From contig CM073330.1 in the NCBI GenBank assembly GCA_037043015.1, positions 4,985,263 to 5,049,262 of the forward strand: a DNA stretch of 64,000 bases. Direction: 5' to 3'. A program made the position numbers and the translations under genes. The notes beneath the pieces were generated by a model that saw only the letters and a program-made list of their open reading frames with translations, made no database searches and was not told where the DNA came from. This DNA is from Bryum argenteum (taxonomy: Eukaryota > Streptophyta > Bryopsida > Bryales > Bryaceae). Positions 45,380-57,000 of this stretch are shown in pieces (within the stretch, counting starts at the first letter, position 1; each line of letters opens with the position of its first letter).

Positions 45380-47500
45380 AAGTTCTCGAAGTTCGTTTGA
45401 AAATGAACACTTCGAAAGCTCAAAAAGCCTTAAACTCCTTAATGTCCTCTAGAAGTTCCTCCAAACACGAAAACCCTTCAAAATTCAAGGATTCAAAAGC
45501 CTTCAACTCCTTATGTTCTGGACGTATTTTCAAGAGTAGGCACCTATTCAAGAATGTGAGAACCGTCAACTCCTCGATGCCCTATAGAAGTACCTTAAAG
45601 AATTACACCAACCAAGATTCACAAATGTAAGAGCCGTCAACTCCTTGATGCCCTCTAGAAGTTTCTCCAAAAGGGAACAATGTGAAACATCTAAATATCT
45701 CAATATCTTCAAGTTCTTTTTAGTTTGGGGAAGATTTTTTAAATTTATACACGAAAGATTACTACATAAGATCTATGACTTTGTGTTGGTAAATAAGATT
45801 TTTCTAGCCTAATTTGTATGACTCTCTTTTAAATGGCCCTTCGTGTGTAATTTAGACAATAGAAGGACTTCAAGACCATTCACTTCTTTAATGTCAAGGT
45901 TACGGAGAATTGAACTTCCTATCCAAGACATCCTCTCAATTTTGATACTCATGAATGGTAGAGTTTCCATATCTCTTTCACTGTGAAAGTAGTATTCACA
46001 AGCCCATGCCCATTTTGTTTTTTTATGGCACAAATTGCAAGATTCTGTAATACATCGTGCATAGTTGCAACTTGTTTATCTTCAAAAAGCTCGATCAGTG
46101 AACGGTCTGCTAGGCTAACTAAATTCATCAATTTTTTTTCTTTGGCCTTTTCTCCTTTATAACCTTCAAACATTTGTTCTCCATGCCATATTGAACACAA
46201 CATATTTGTTGAGATCTTATGATCTTCGGGGAAGGCAACAAAATATAGAAAACACTTCTTCAACTCATCATCAAGTCTATTGTAGCTTAGCTCCAAAGAG
46301 AAGTAGACCGTCTCTTCCATCAACTCAAAAGCTCCATCAAGATATTTTTATGATTCCAGAAAAAGCCTCAACTGCGTTGGTTCTTCCTTGTCTTCTAATG
46401 CACCACGGCACCACCCACACCACCAAAGCTAAAGGCAAACCTTTGCATTCCTCGTAAATATCTTTGGCTATTGTCCCAACTTCATCACTTAGAGGGCTAC
46501 CACATTCAAACACATTGTAACAAAATCACTTTTAACTTTCATTCATAGTCAACAATGAACCACTAGTAGTTTGCTTGGATTAGATAAGAACTCCACGATA
46601 TCGAGTTGTCACTAATGTTATTGATCCTTTGCCTTTTGGAGCATCCAACCAATGACCATGCTCATCTCCCTCCCAAACATCATTTAGAATCTGCAAAATC
46701 TTCTTTCATCTCAATACTTCAATCAAAGGATATTGTTGTTGCTCAAAGACTCTAATTCCATAGGCATTGGAGTTGAAATACACTCCCATAGCTTTGTAAA
46801 GGTCACAAAGTTTTGCATCATTTTCCATTGTAATCCAAAAGATAGAACCGACTCTAAACTTTGCTTTTATGTATTCATCATTGTGCAACATCTTTGCAAG
46901 GAAAGATTTTTTCAATGTCACCAGGTCCTTCCAAGCCCAAAATCATAGGATGGCGTGATAGATTGCTTTCATTCATAATCTACAATTATAGTTTTTCAAA
47001 TGGCTCTTTCTCAAATTTCACGATATTTGGTGAAAGTACCCTTGGAATAATCTCAATAACTGCTTGTGCCTTCTCAATAATATAAGTTTGGAGATTATCA
47101 TGTGTCTCTTGAATGACATCAAGAATTATCAAGTTTGAGCATGAAATCTCTTTCCAAATTTGTTAATCTCAATTAATGACCCAAGCAAATATAAAGGGCA
47201 GCCTTAAATATGCACATCTATTACTTTGCCAACTTTTGTCTTCCATAACACAATATTTCTTGATAAAAAGATTGACCTCTATCAAGAGAAGAGATCGTTG
47301 AGACGTTCTCACCATGCTTGATTGTTGTCATTTCCCCACTCTTTTAGGTTCTGAGCATGATGAGGAATTGTGGTAGAGTAAACTCCAATCTTCCCAAACT
47401 TTCCCAAACTCTCCCAACCTCTTCTAACTTTCTTCAACAATTGTAACACCTCATTCAATAGTGAACCAGGTGCAGCTCCTCCAAAGAGGTTCGCCATGTC
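45380..47500 (-). pseudogene. RPW8-type NB-ARC-LRR (NLR) disease-resistance pseudogene
   Basis: Reading right to left, the N-terminus begins near 47497 (MANLFGGAAPGSLLNEVLQLLKK), resembling RPW8-type bundles. A broken P-loop zone follows near 46935-46900, where GLEGPGD and TLKKSFLAKML fall in different frames. A kinase-2-like region lies around 46860 (FRVGSIFWITM). The ARC2/MHD segment is in one good 124-codon frame at 45949-46323 (LELSYNRLDDELKKCFLYFVAFPEDHKI-like; MHDVLQNLAI). Decayed leucine-rich repeats at about 45380-45700 carry LLEGIKELTALTFVNL. NLRs are intracellular immune receptors. Multiple stops and shifts rule out a working protein. Copies of a helical-bundle fragment flank it on the same strand. 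Confidence 0.85.
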
Positions 47501-47530
47501 CACCTCTCTACAAGACACAAGAATTATCAC

Positions 47531-48230
47531 TCTTAATTCATCTCAGGAATATATATGAAGGCCATGGAAATTTTGTGTTTACAAATGTAATTTGATATAA
47601 ATAGTTGAACCAATCAAATACAAATCATTTAAACACTTACTACAACCTATCTTCATGATGAGGATTGTAACACATGCCATTACATTTATGGGTACTTAGA
47701 TTTAGATTAGATTTCTACACTTTTATATTACACAGATAACACATTTCATTCTTGTAACACTTATCATTTGCATATTAAAAGTGAATCCATATCATTACCA
47801 TATTTTTAATGTTCAAAAGGTAATTTATTATGCAAAACTTATGCTATGTACAAAAGCCTTGAACATATGCTACAGCTAAATTCTCTTAGAACAGAAGCAA
47901 CCCAGATTCCAAAAGTAACACATGTCCCATAGCCTTGTCAACAAAATACAAACCAAGTAGGAAAATGTCGGGGGATTTCCTGATAATATACACATGAACT
48001 TTGTTATGTAAATTTCCAAAAATCAAATTAAAAAACATGTCACAATATTGAAAGATCTCAATTCTAATTTTGTCGAGATTTAGTTGAATGTGGCATTGAT
48101 GCTAATACACTATAAATGTGCATTAACCAAATAATGCTTTTCATCTACATTCCTGATAAATTATGAACTTCGAGGATACTCCATAATAAACTTACTTGGT
48201 AAGATAATGCCTCACTCTTAAAGCTCTTAA
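47531..48230. other. AT-rich intergenic DNA
   Basis: Nothing is seen beyond low-complexity AT-rich sequence upstream of the NLR remnant. It could contain that gene's old promoter, but no element can be named. Confidence 0.45.
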
Positions 48231-48473
48231 GGCCACTTTATACAGAGGCTAGGGCCGGCTCGAGGTGCATTGCATCACTTGTGCCCGAACATTTTGGCGC
48301 CAAAACAGTGCCACGTGGGATGCCACATAGGATAAAGTGAAGTTTTGGTCGGGCCCTAGTCGGGTCCTAGTATAAAGCCCTTGGGCCCGATTTGAAAGAA
48401 TCGAGCCATCCTATTGGTTGAAATTTGAAGACTTCGGGCCGGCCCTCAATCCAGCCCCAAGTATAAAGTGGCC
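48231..48473. mobile_element. GC-rich TIR MITE, 243 bp
   Basis: The ends GGCCACTTTATAC and its reverse complement form 13-bp perfect TIRs. They are followed by an imperfectly complementary GGC-AGGGCCGGC zone on each side, so most of the element can fold back. The interior is GC-rich (GGCGCCAAAA, GGGCCCTAGTCGGG). Flanks CTTAA and CTAAG are similar but not an exact duplication. It abuts copy B of the segmental duplication. Confidence 0.8.
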
Positions 48474-48578
48474 CTAAGTATATGAAATACTCGGCTGTAC
48501 AGAGTGAGCTTGAGGCGACACTGGCTCCTGCTGCCTTTGTCGAAGTTGGTTCACTCCTGCCGGTATCTCTTGATAACG

Positions 48579-48815
48579 CCATATTCGTTAAATTGGCCAA
48601 TCCCTATTATTTTGGCTGCTTGAAATAGTGTATATAGCACAAATGAAAACAATGCCATGTAGATAATTACATTAAAATCAACATGCATTAAGAGGACTAA
48701 AATAAATTATTAATATATTTTCCCATCTTAAAACTTTTTTGTTTCACTTTACTCTATTTATTTGAATAGTGTGCGGCCAAATGTAAAGGGGATTGGGCCA
48801 ATTTAACGAATATGG
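48579..48815. mobile_element. TIR MITE inserted in copy B, 237 bp
   Basis: The left CCATATTCGTTAAATTGG and its complement at the right form 18-bp perfect TIRs, extended by CCAATCCC with one gap. The interior is AT-rich. The corresponding place in copy A (about 40948) lacks it. The core TTCGTTAAA-TGGC resembles the TIR of the element at 40429-40681, suggesting one family. Confidence 0.87.
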
Positions 48816-49317
48816 GGTTCTATGTCCAGAGTTCAATTGCATCACTCCAGAGTTCTGAGCTTGATGCGACATTGGCTCCGGCAGCCTTTGTAGAACTTGG
48901 TTTATTAATGCCAGTAGCTCTTGATTTCCATTTCCCGAATTCATTTGCACCACCACTCCTAGAGTCATAAACCCCACAACTTTCTGCGTAGAAGCCACCA
49001 CATCCGCTTCCAAGCGGTCCAACTTCTGCATTCGTTCAGTAGAAGAGAATATTCGAAAAAAGCTACTATTTGCTGACCACCGCTTCAACTTGTCAATAGC
49101 CTCCTTGAGAACAACTTTCAGTTTGTTCAGGTCATCTGAACCTGTGCCACGGACCCCATGCTGGCTGCACGCCTCTCGAAGGTCAGGAATGCGTTTCTCG
49201 TACTCCTCGATAAGCTTCAATCTGCAATCTCACGATTTTTTGCTTGTTCGCACCATGCTGATCGTACATGCTCTTCAGGCTCCTTAGAGCTGACAATAAA
49301 TGCGGCACGAATTCCAT
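48744..49317 (-). pseudogene. RPW8/MLKL-like helical-bundle domain fragment, copy B
   Basis: The same helical frame as copy A (158 codons; KLIEEYEKRIPDL, DDLNKLKVVLKEAIDKLKRW, RLEADVVASTQK) runs into the MITE, which supplies its last ~24 codons and stop. The same one-base discontinuity separates the first-helix ATG at 49317 from the rest. Further upstream on this strand a 95-codon frame (49795-50082) is shared in part with copy A but not recognised. Confidence 0.6.
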
Positions 49318-50306
49318 GTCTCGTCACTCGTGAAACTGTTGTCACATACACGAGGTATCAATATCAACTCTCTCGTGACATATCACATTTCATCCGTCTG
49401 TTCGAGCACAGATGCATAACATCCTATGTACAACCAGTTCCTCCTGATCGACCGGCCGAATCACAAATTCACCAAGCAAGTGAGTCCTAACTAACTCCCC
49501 CAAGGATAACACACTACAACACTACGTCAATGCCGAAAGTATGCTCTTTCGACCTATTTATTCCTCGAGTTACATTATTAGGAATTTCGGAGACTACACA
49601 AGTCGCATCCAATACTCCCTCTGTCCCATCGTAATTTGTCCAGTAGGTTCTCTCAAATTCGTGTTACGAGGTTTGAAAGAACCTAGAGTATAACAGACTG
49701 GCTTTCAAGGATTCAAAGGATTCAAAGGATTCAACGATAAATTTCCGAAATTTACATGAAACCAGGGCTGTGCCAAATGATTTGCAAGTGCCGATCAGTG
49801 TTCACGAAGTACCTTGAGCGAGAGCGGCACAACCAGCACAGAAAGATGCCCCGAGACTGAAAGAGCTTTGCTTCGCAATCGCCAAAAACTCACGGACCCA
49901 GCAGCCACCATCATTCCCAGACCTTGTGTATGTCCACGAGCAAACTCTGACGGGAGCAAGCTAGCTAGCTTGAGAGCATTGATTCCAGGGCTGCTATGCG
50001 CAGGAGAAGCATCACACTGAAGCAACTCGTGTACTGCACCGGGGTCTGCTTCGAGAGAGTGATTGATCCCTTCACAGTTCACACATATATACTACTTATG
50101 CCGGTTAATTGTCTGCCAAGCTAAAGACTCCGGAAGCATCAAAAATGTCTGCTATTGAAGTGCGTAAAAATGATCGCCATTACAGCAATTGCAGACAACA
50201 AAGTTGGATGTCAACAGGCAATGCTGGAGAGGTCAACTCTTCTGACCCCTAATGAATCTCCTTGCTTGTTTTGGGAGCTGAATCCTCACGGATTCTTTTA
50301 CCTCTA

Positions 50307-51061
50307 AGGTAGAATGACCTTAAACCGCACAGCCCCCCAGAAGCGCATGGTAGACTGCCCTGTAGCTTCCCATGGCATGACCTTATGGTAGAGCAGCCAA
50401 AAATGGCGCAGTGCCGAAAATGGAGCCCTAGTAATCTTCACTGTCACGTACATAATAGCTTCTCCTTACAATAGTACCATGTACACTCTGCAAAGATTGT
50501 AGGGCGTCACTTTAGGGCACCATTTTAGGAACACCTATATTTCCATCTTTAAAAATTCATTACTCACTGTAGAAGAGTCGAAAAATGATGATTCCACTTG
50601 CTCTAGTTTTCTACTAATTTTCCCCATGCACCAAAATTGCGTGCACTCGCAACATTCCAGTAGATTTTCTGTGCTAAAAATTGCGCCATTATAGGACACC
50701 TTACCATATTGCACGCACAACAATTTCATACATAGTGACTGGATATGGAATCGTGTGGGGAGGTGGTTGGTTCATGGTTCTTGGTTCATTAACTCTTTTT
50801 TGCAATGTTTTAGCTACATGCGTGAGCGCCACAAAGTATTGGTCTGCCGGATAGAAAGGAGAGTCTACTGATCACTTCAAGGTCATGTACACTTTTGACT
50901 TCAAAAATTTGTAGTAAATCCAATTTTAGCTATTTTATTTTCAAAATTTATGCATTCACTCTCCCTCCTGTTTTCCCATCCAAGAAAAATTACAAACAGT
51001 ACACACGAGATCCTTAACCATGCTAAATCTCTTATTTGAGCGGTTTAAGGTCATTCTACCT
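50307..51061. mobile_element. TIR transposon in copy B with empty site in copy A, 755 bp
   Basis: The ends begin AGGTAGAATGACCTTAAACC and are perfect inverted repeats over 22 bp. They are flanked by TA (50305-50306, 51062-51063). At the matching place in copy A (about 42396-42400) the sequence passes from ACCTCTA to CCTTCTCGAG without the insert. TA duplication suggests a Tc1/mariner (Stowaway-like) relative, although 755 bp is long for a MITE. The minus frame at 50535-50729 is short and unrecognised, and no transposase is visible. Confidence 0.9.
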
Positions 51062-51705
51062 TATCCACTCCGCGAGCTGTGAACCAAATTGGTTTCGACT
51101 TCCAACCATAAGCCTATTTTTTATTACTGTTTCAAGAATTGAGTGTTGGATGTATATCATTTGCAAGATCATAACATGTGAAGTTTGTTTAGATTTTTTT
51201 CACAAAATTTACTTAAAGCTTTACAGTTTGCTCTTATAAGCTTTGTAGATTGTCCTTGTGTTAGTTTTGACTTGGGCAGTTCACCCCTAAGAGCCCAATC
51301 AACCATTTTATGGTCGCTAAGGAAGTTTGAGGAGGTGTACCTCGATTTCTTTTAGGAATTTCTTTTTTTACTTTCTAGAAGTTTGGTAAGATGAAAACCA
51401 CATCTAGGTTACAAATCTTGGTTTGGATTCATAGATTGTTCACAATAGGCCTTCAAACACTTGTAAACATGGCAAGATTTTCTTCCTGTAAGAAAACTTA
51501 AGTACTAGTTTGGTAAACTATTAAGGTTTCTACTATTTTATTGGTGGCCTCTCTCCATTTTATCATATGATATGTTATTTTAGACAATCATAACAATTTC
51601 CAAATACTAATAATAAAAAGTACATTTTTTGTCTTGATTTTCAAAGTTGTTGTCTTTTTATGTTATTATAACTAAAAGGAATTTAATCGTATAGATCCGA
51701 TTTGG

Positions 51706-52439
51706 GATTTATGGTCTTTATATTGTTTTTGGTGCGCTACATCATAAGAGTTATTGAATCCTTATTGTATAGCACATCTTGGTTTTTCTTCAAGCCCTTG
51801 GGCCTGTAGGAGTTAATGTATGAGTGGGAATTTGGTTATGAACATATTATAAAGAAAAAATGAAATAAATCTTGGAAATTAGAAGTTTTTCCTACTTGTT
51901 TAATGCTTGAAATCTAATATTTGCGATAAGAACACTCAAAATTTGAGATTTGACTTCGCAATTTTTTTACATGTATACACCTTGTAGTATAGGGAACACT
52001 CCTGATCATATAAATCTTAGTAAAAAAATATCAATCTTAAATGAAAAAACCTAGGTTGTCTAAAATGGCAAAATACCATTTTGGCTCTCGAAGATAGTTA
52101 GGATAAGTGGGTGTCAAGATGCATCACACTAAGTTTTGATTTTAGTGTTGAATAGTCATTTGTAAATGTATGAGTGTAAGATAGGAAGGATGCAACATGA
52201 CCACACTGTTGCAAAAAGACAGAAACATTGTTGTGTTTTGAGTGATTTCAAGACACAACTATGAAAAACATGACCATGTTGTGTTTTAACTCTAAAAGAC
52301 CTGAGAGGTTTGAAGAAAAACTTAGATGTGTTATAAAATTTGGATTTCGCAAGCCTTATGATTTAGCACTCCAAATATAGTATAAATACCTTAAACCCTG
52401 AACTAGATCGATAAGGTTGTATTTCTTAAAATAGGTGAT
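51706..52439. other. AT-rich intergenic DNA
   Basis: No gene or repeat is supported in this gap between copy B and its inverted fragment. Confidence 0.45.
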
Positions 52440-52720
52440 ATTTGTTGTATATTCAATTAAAAAGAGTAAAACTTTGAAAATCAAAGTACTTTCTACTACT
52501 AGTAGTTGGAAATTTTTCCGATTGGCTAAAATCACATAAATGGAGAGAGGCTACGAGTAACCCATGAGGAACCGTATTAGTTTTCCAAAATAGTAAGTTG
52601 TCTTTCACTAAGAGAATCTTGCCCTGTTCGTGTTTGAAGGCTAAATGTGAGCAATTTATGAAAACAAACGAGGTTTCATACATTGGATGTGGTTCTTAAC
52701 TCACCAAACTTACAGAGAAA
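52440..52720 (-). repeat. Inverted partial copy of the duplication's right part
   Basis: In reverse complement this stretch follows 51370-51640 of copy B and 42700-42960 of copy A. It shares AAGTTTGGT, ACCACATC-A, TTCA-A-ATTG-TCACA, GCAAGATT-TCTTAGTG, and GCCTCTCTCCATTT. It shows that this ~270-bp part is itself a dispersed repeat. Confidence 0.75.
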
Positions 52721-52840
52721 AAATTTATAAAAAAATTTCAAAAAAAATACACTTACTTTGTTTGGTGGCCTATTATTCATAAGCCTCCAATAAAAAAAAG
52801 GGCAAAAAATTTCATGGTCAGTTTGAATGCCAATGTTTAA

Positions 52841-53466
52841 CCCTTAACCCCTAACTCTCCTTGTTGCAAAACGGTCTAAGTCACAAAATTTGACCTTCCT
52901 CTACATTCAGCTTAAAAAATCTCAATCTATGCATTATTTGAAAGATTCAACCGTAAGATCTCAAAGTTCACTTGACATTCATCTCACATACCAAATTTGA
53001 ACCATTCATTCTTCCTCATTTGTGAGATTATAATGGTCAAAGTTTGCTGAGTTTTTCTCCTGCGGGAACCTCTGAAACCCGTTTCGGGTTTTAAGGAGAG
53101 TTAGGGGTTAAACGCCCATGGGGTGTGAAACGGGCAGCCCAAAATTGGATCACAGCATCTTTTGGACTTGGGCATCATGAATAGTGCACTTTTTGAACAA
53201 GGGCATCATGAATGCACCAATCAATGATGAGCTTGCAACCTCCTACAAGGTTATGTACAACCCCAACCTCGCTACCACAATCCTTTCAAAGCACAAAATC
53301 ACTCATACAAAATGTGATTTGAATTGTAAAATTTCACTTTTTGAATGCATCACAAGAAGGTGACCAGTTTGACATCAAAATATAAGTGAAAAGTTGAGTA
53401 CAGTGAGAGCTACAGAGAATATTCTGTTGGAAGGTGACCCCCCGGGTCACCTTGGGCGTTTAAGGG
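52841..53466 (+). mobile_element. TTAA-flanked piggyBac-like element, outer, interrupted
   Basis: Outer TTAA sites are at 52837-52840 and 53467-53470. Skipping the inner insertion, the left end reads CCCTTAAACGCCCA and matches the complement of the right end over 14 bp. The right hairpin is AAGGTGACCC (53431-53440), loop CCC, GGGTCACCTT (53444-53453), 13 nt from the terminal GGG. Original length is about 362 bp. The inner element sits in a TTAA that is part of this element's own TIR. Confidence 0.9.
52848..53107 (+). mobile_element. TTAA-flanked piggyBac-like MITE, inner, 260 bp
   Basis: TTAA duplications are at 52844-52847 and 53108-53111. The ends CCCCTAACTCTCCTT and their complement give 15-bp perfect TIRs. 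The right hairpin is AAACCCG (53075-53081), loop TTT, CGGGTTT (53085-53091), 16 nt from the end. It shares its interior with the elements at 11756-12020 and 63625-63884. Confidence 0.92.
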
Positions 53467-53470
53467 TTAA

Positions 53471-54025
53471 AACAATGTGAGTTGAGTATTCTCATGCTCC
53501 ATGTATATTCTTTTCTTGGTTCGAAATAAACGAAATATCACAAAAATTTCTTTGGAATTAATCTAAAATAGAGATGCAAAATTGCAAAGAACACAAAGTT
53601 CCACCAACCACAAATGCCTCAAAGAAAACAATAGCAACTCTTTCCTAGAGCCGTCCAAATTCAAACAATTACAACCTTAAACCATTTCCAGAAAATCAAC
53701 CCATGTGGGCCTTTTTACTTTCAACCAAAAAGAGCAATAAATTACAAGTAAGAGGGGGCACGCTTGATTAGCCAACCCACACATGAACCTCATTACTACC
53801 CTCCAAAAAAATGGAACTACACTCAAACCTAAGATTGATTCAAGTGCATGATTTGAATGTGCCAAATTTGGTAAGAATTAGTGGGGGACCAAAAAGTCCT
53901 TGGATGAACTACCTCGAATAATAAAAAAAATGAATATTAGCTTGGTAGGTAGTTCCCAACTATAATTGGGTGTGTTAGCAACTTTCCGGGAGCTTAAAAA
54001 AATGAAAATTAGAATGGTAAAAGAA
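53471..54025 (-). other. 3' flank of the O-fucosyltransferase gene
   Basis: AT-rich sequence downstream of the stop. Its proximal 220 bp are duplicated at 43971-44240. No further exon is seen. Confidence 0.5.
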
Positions 54026-57000
54026 TTAGTCTGAGGACACTGTTGTTGTTGTCTTGGCAGGTGATGGCTCAGCACACATGCAGTCCGGGGCTGGGTATTG
54101 GTAAAGTGATTGTTTGGGGTTGCCGGTATATAAGGCCCCAAATGGCACTGGAAGTGACTTCCTTGGTTGTAGGCCCTTGAAATCGCTGTGTCTTCTCATG
54201 TCAATCAAACTTTTCCTAAATACTTCCCACCTGCCCAACACATCAATAATAAGAAAAAATAAATAAATAAATAAATAAATGCAAGAAAATGACTTAAAAT
54301 GACACAAGTGAATAAGTGTGGTGTTTCCACCAAGTTGTATGACTCATTCTATCAGATTTTGATCAAGTTTGGTGGAGAGCTTGGTGAGAATATTACGGTG
54401 TTGATGTTTTACTGTAGAAGGTTCAAAGAGAAATATTGATGGGTTGTTGGTTTGCATTGACTTACTCTATGTCGGGATTATCAAGTAGCAAGACAAGGCG
54501 GCGCTTGTCAGGGTGGATGGTTTTGGAATGACCCTTGTTGAGAAAGCGGCGATGCCCCATGAGAATTTGTGGGAAATTGCCACCTTGGGTTGTCACAAAC
54601 ACTTCGCTGTGCAAGCACACCGTGTAGTCAAGTGCTGCTAACCGTGATGAATAGCCCTGCATCAAACCATGAACAACAATTTAGAACTCCATTACCAGTC
54701 CAATTTGATACTGATATTATCAAAGAAAATAGTTTATATAAGACAAGGACGTTGTTGGTATAACGAGCAAGGTACTACTATACATGTATTGGGCTTGAGC
54801 TACTAGCACTAAGGACCAAGATATTAGTATAGGTCTAGTACTACAAAAGTCTCCAAACCATTGAATTACTTTCAACAAGAATATAAAACTTGGCATTTTT
54901 TCAAATTCAGAAACTATGAGTTGTACCTTGAAGAGTGAAAACTCCTCTGGAGTTAACAAAGTTTCTTTGGTTTGGAGAGATGGGAACATTCTCCGCAGAG
55001 GCTCCATACTTTCTTCTCCTTTGTAAATCGTTCCAGCTGCTAAATAAATGGGTGTAGTGCTCCTAAATCCCATTCCACGCAGCATCATCCCCACCTAAAC
55101 TCAAAATACACAAAAAAAACATCAAAAATTTCCCTTAAGTGGGCAAAGAAAACAACTTCTCAATTCAGAAAATCCTCAAATCTGATATTGGAATGCTAAA
55201 GAACCATAAAGCACTATAAACCCCAACCAAGAGATACAATATAGCTCCCTACTTTTGATTTTGATGCAAACCATTATGTACATTTAAATGTATGTTGTTC
55301 TTGGTGCACCTACCAAGCATAATTTGACCTTTTCTATACATAGAACGGAGTCTCCAGATACTACAGTAAGTCTAACAGTTGATAAGCGAGAGTATATTAC
55401 TTACCTCAACAGGGGTGAGAGGGCACTTTCCATTCCTTCTAATCTGTTGTGGCGACAAGTCCACACGACCTTCTCTTGTGAACTTGCCACGCCACGACTT
55501 CTCCCTAAAAAAATCCAATCTTTCTTTCTCCTTTTCGTTGCCATCGTACACACACAACGAGAATGCCACCATGTCCTATTGAAACCACATCCTCTCCACT
55601 TCAGCACTTTCACAATAGAAACATGACTCCCCTCCCCCAAGGACATGACACTAACAAATGTCATGTACCTCTACCCCCACTTTTTCCAAAACAAAACACC
55701 AACACATATGACTAAACATAATCTAGACTAATCACCAATCTAGACTAAAAACCATGTAACAATCTACAAGAGCACTCAAAAATATCATCATAAGAAAATG
55801 ACTATACAAAACGACTATCTCTTGATAGGCACATTGAGAATATCCGAAAGAACAAGACTTACAATATCACCACATTTTTTTCCTTTGAAAAGAGACTACA
55901 AATGGATTCAATAGGACGGATTTGGACTTGCAAAAGAAATGAAAGGATTGGAGTACCTCTTCAAAGCGCAAATGAATGGAGACATAATTGCCATTGGTTC
56001 GGGTGCTTTTGGCTTTCATTCGTTTCACGAGAACGTCACCCAGATCAGCAAGCGGCTGAGCAAATCGAAGCGCCACGAAATTGGCGAAGCACCTCAATTT
56101 CTGGATGTTCTTAGGAACTCCATCGTATGCCAGCCGATTTGCAAAAGGAGTGAATCTTATCACCCTGCCAAAAAACAAAAAAACAAAAACATTCAAATCA
56201 ATAACAGCATGATCACAACATCGCTTTGGAAAAAACAACTATAAAACAGTAGAAATCATCATACAGCGAATAGGAGCATCAATCTGACCAGTAGGTGTTA
56301 CTCTCCCTTTCTAAAAGCTGAGTTCTTTCTTCTGAATTTTCTCATTCGACATGAAAAAGCTGAAAACTCATTTCAGTCAAAAGAGTGCAGACTACTCGAA
56401 AGATCCTCAACTTTGGCATGATGACCCAAAAAGTATTACCACCAACCCTACATAGAAAAAGCATGTGTTCTTTTGACAAAGGTAGATATGATGAAGGAGT
56501 TGAAAAATCGAATTCCTTTTAGTTCAACTGATATCGGACTAGCCAACAGAAGCTTGAGCTTTGTGGGAGTTTATGGGAGTGTGTCGCTTTTACTCACCCT
56601 CTTTCAAGAAGCTCAGGGAGACAAGATTCCAAGTAGAATTTGGGAAGAGACCAGGCTTGCACTTTGGGGATCTTGTAGATCGTGCTCGCGTTCTCGTACC
56701 GCTCTTGCAACTCCGGTGGCAACTCGCGCACTATGCGCACTTGCTGCGCCAGTGAGTTGATAAAATACTCCTCATCGAAGATCTCGCCGAACGTACTGCA
56801 ACATTCAACACAATTTTTACTGTCAAAACCCCTGTCGTTTCATTACAAATCGTTCATCAGAGGAATCGTTTTCGCACCTGGGGTCCTTCCAGACGCTGTT
56901 GAGATGGAAGTGGGGTATGATAAGAGTGGCATTCAGAAGCTTCGCAACTGCTACCGCATTACAAATCTGCACACACACAGACCGATACTCTCAATTGGCT

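Larger units (their letters stand above)
48491..51705. repeat. Segmental duplication, copy B (with two insertions)
   Basis: This is a direct copy of 40861-43052. It is about 1 kb longer, explained almost entirely by TIR elements at 48579-48815 and 50307-51061 that copy A lacks. The central part is nearly identical to copy A. The outer parts are more diverged, so the duplication is not very recent or has been partly homogenised. Confidence 0.9.
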
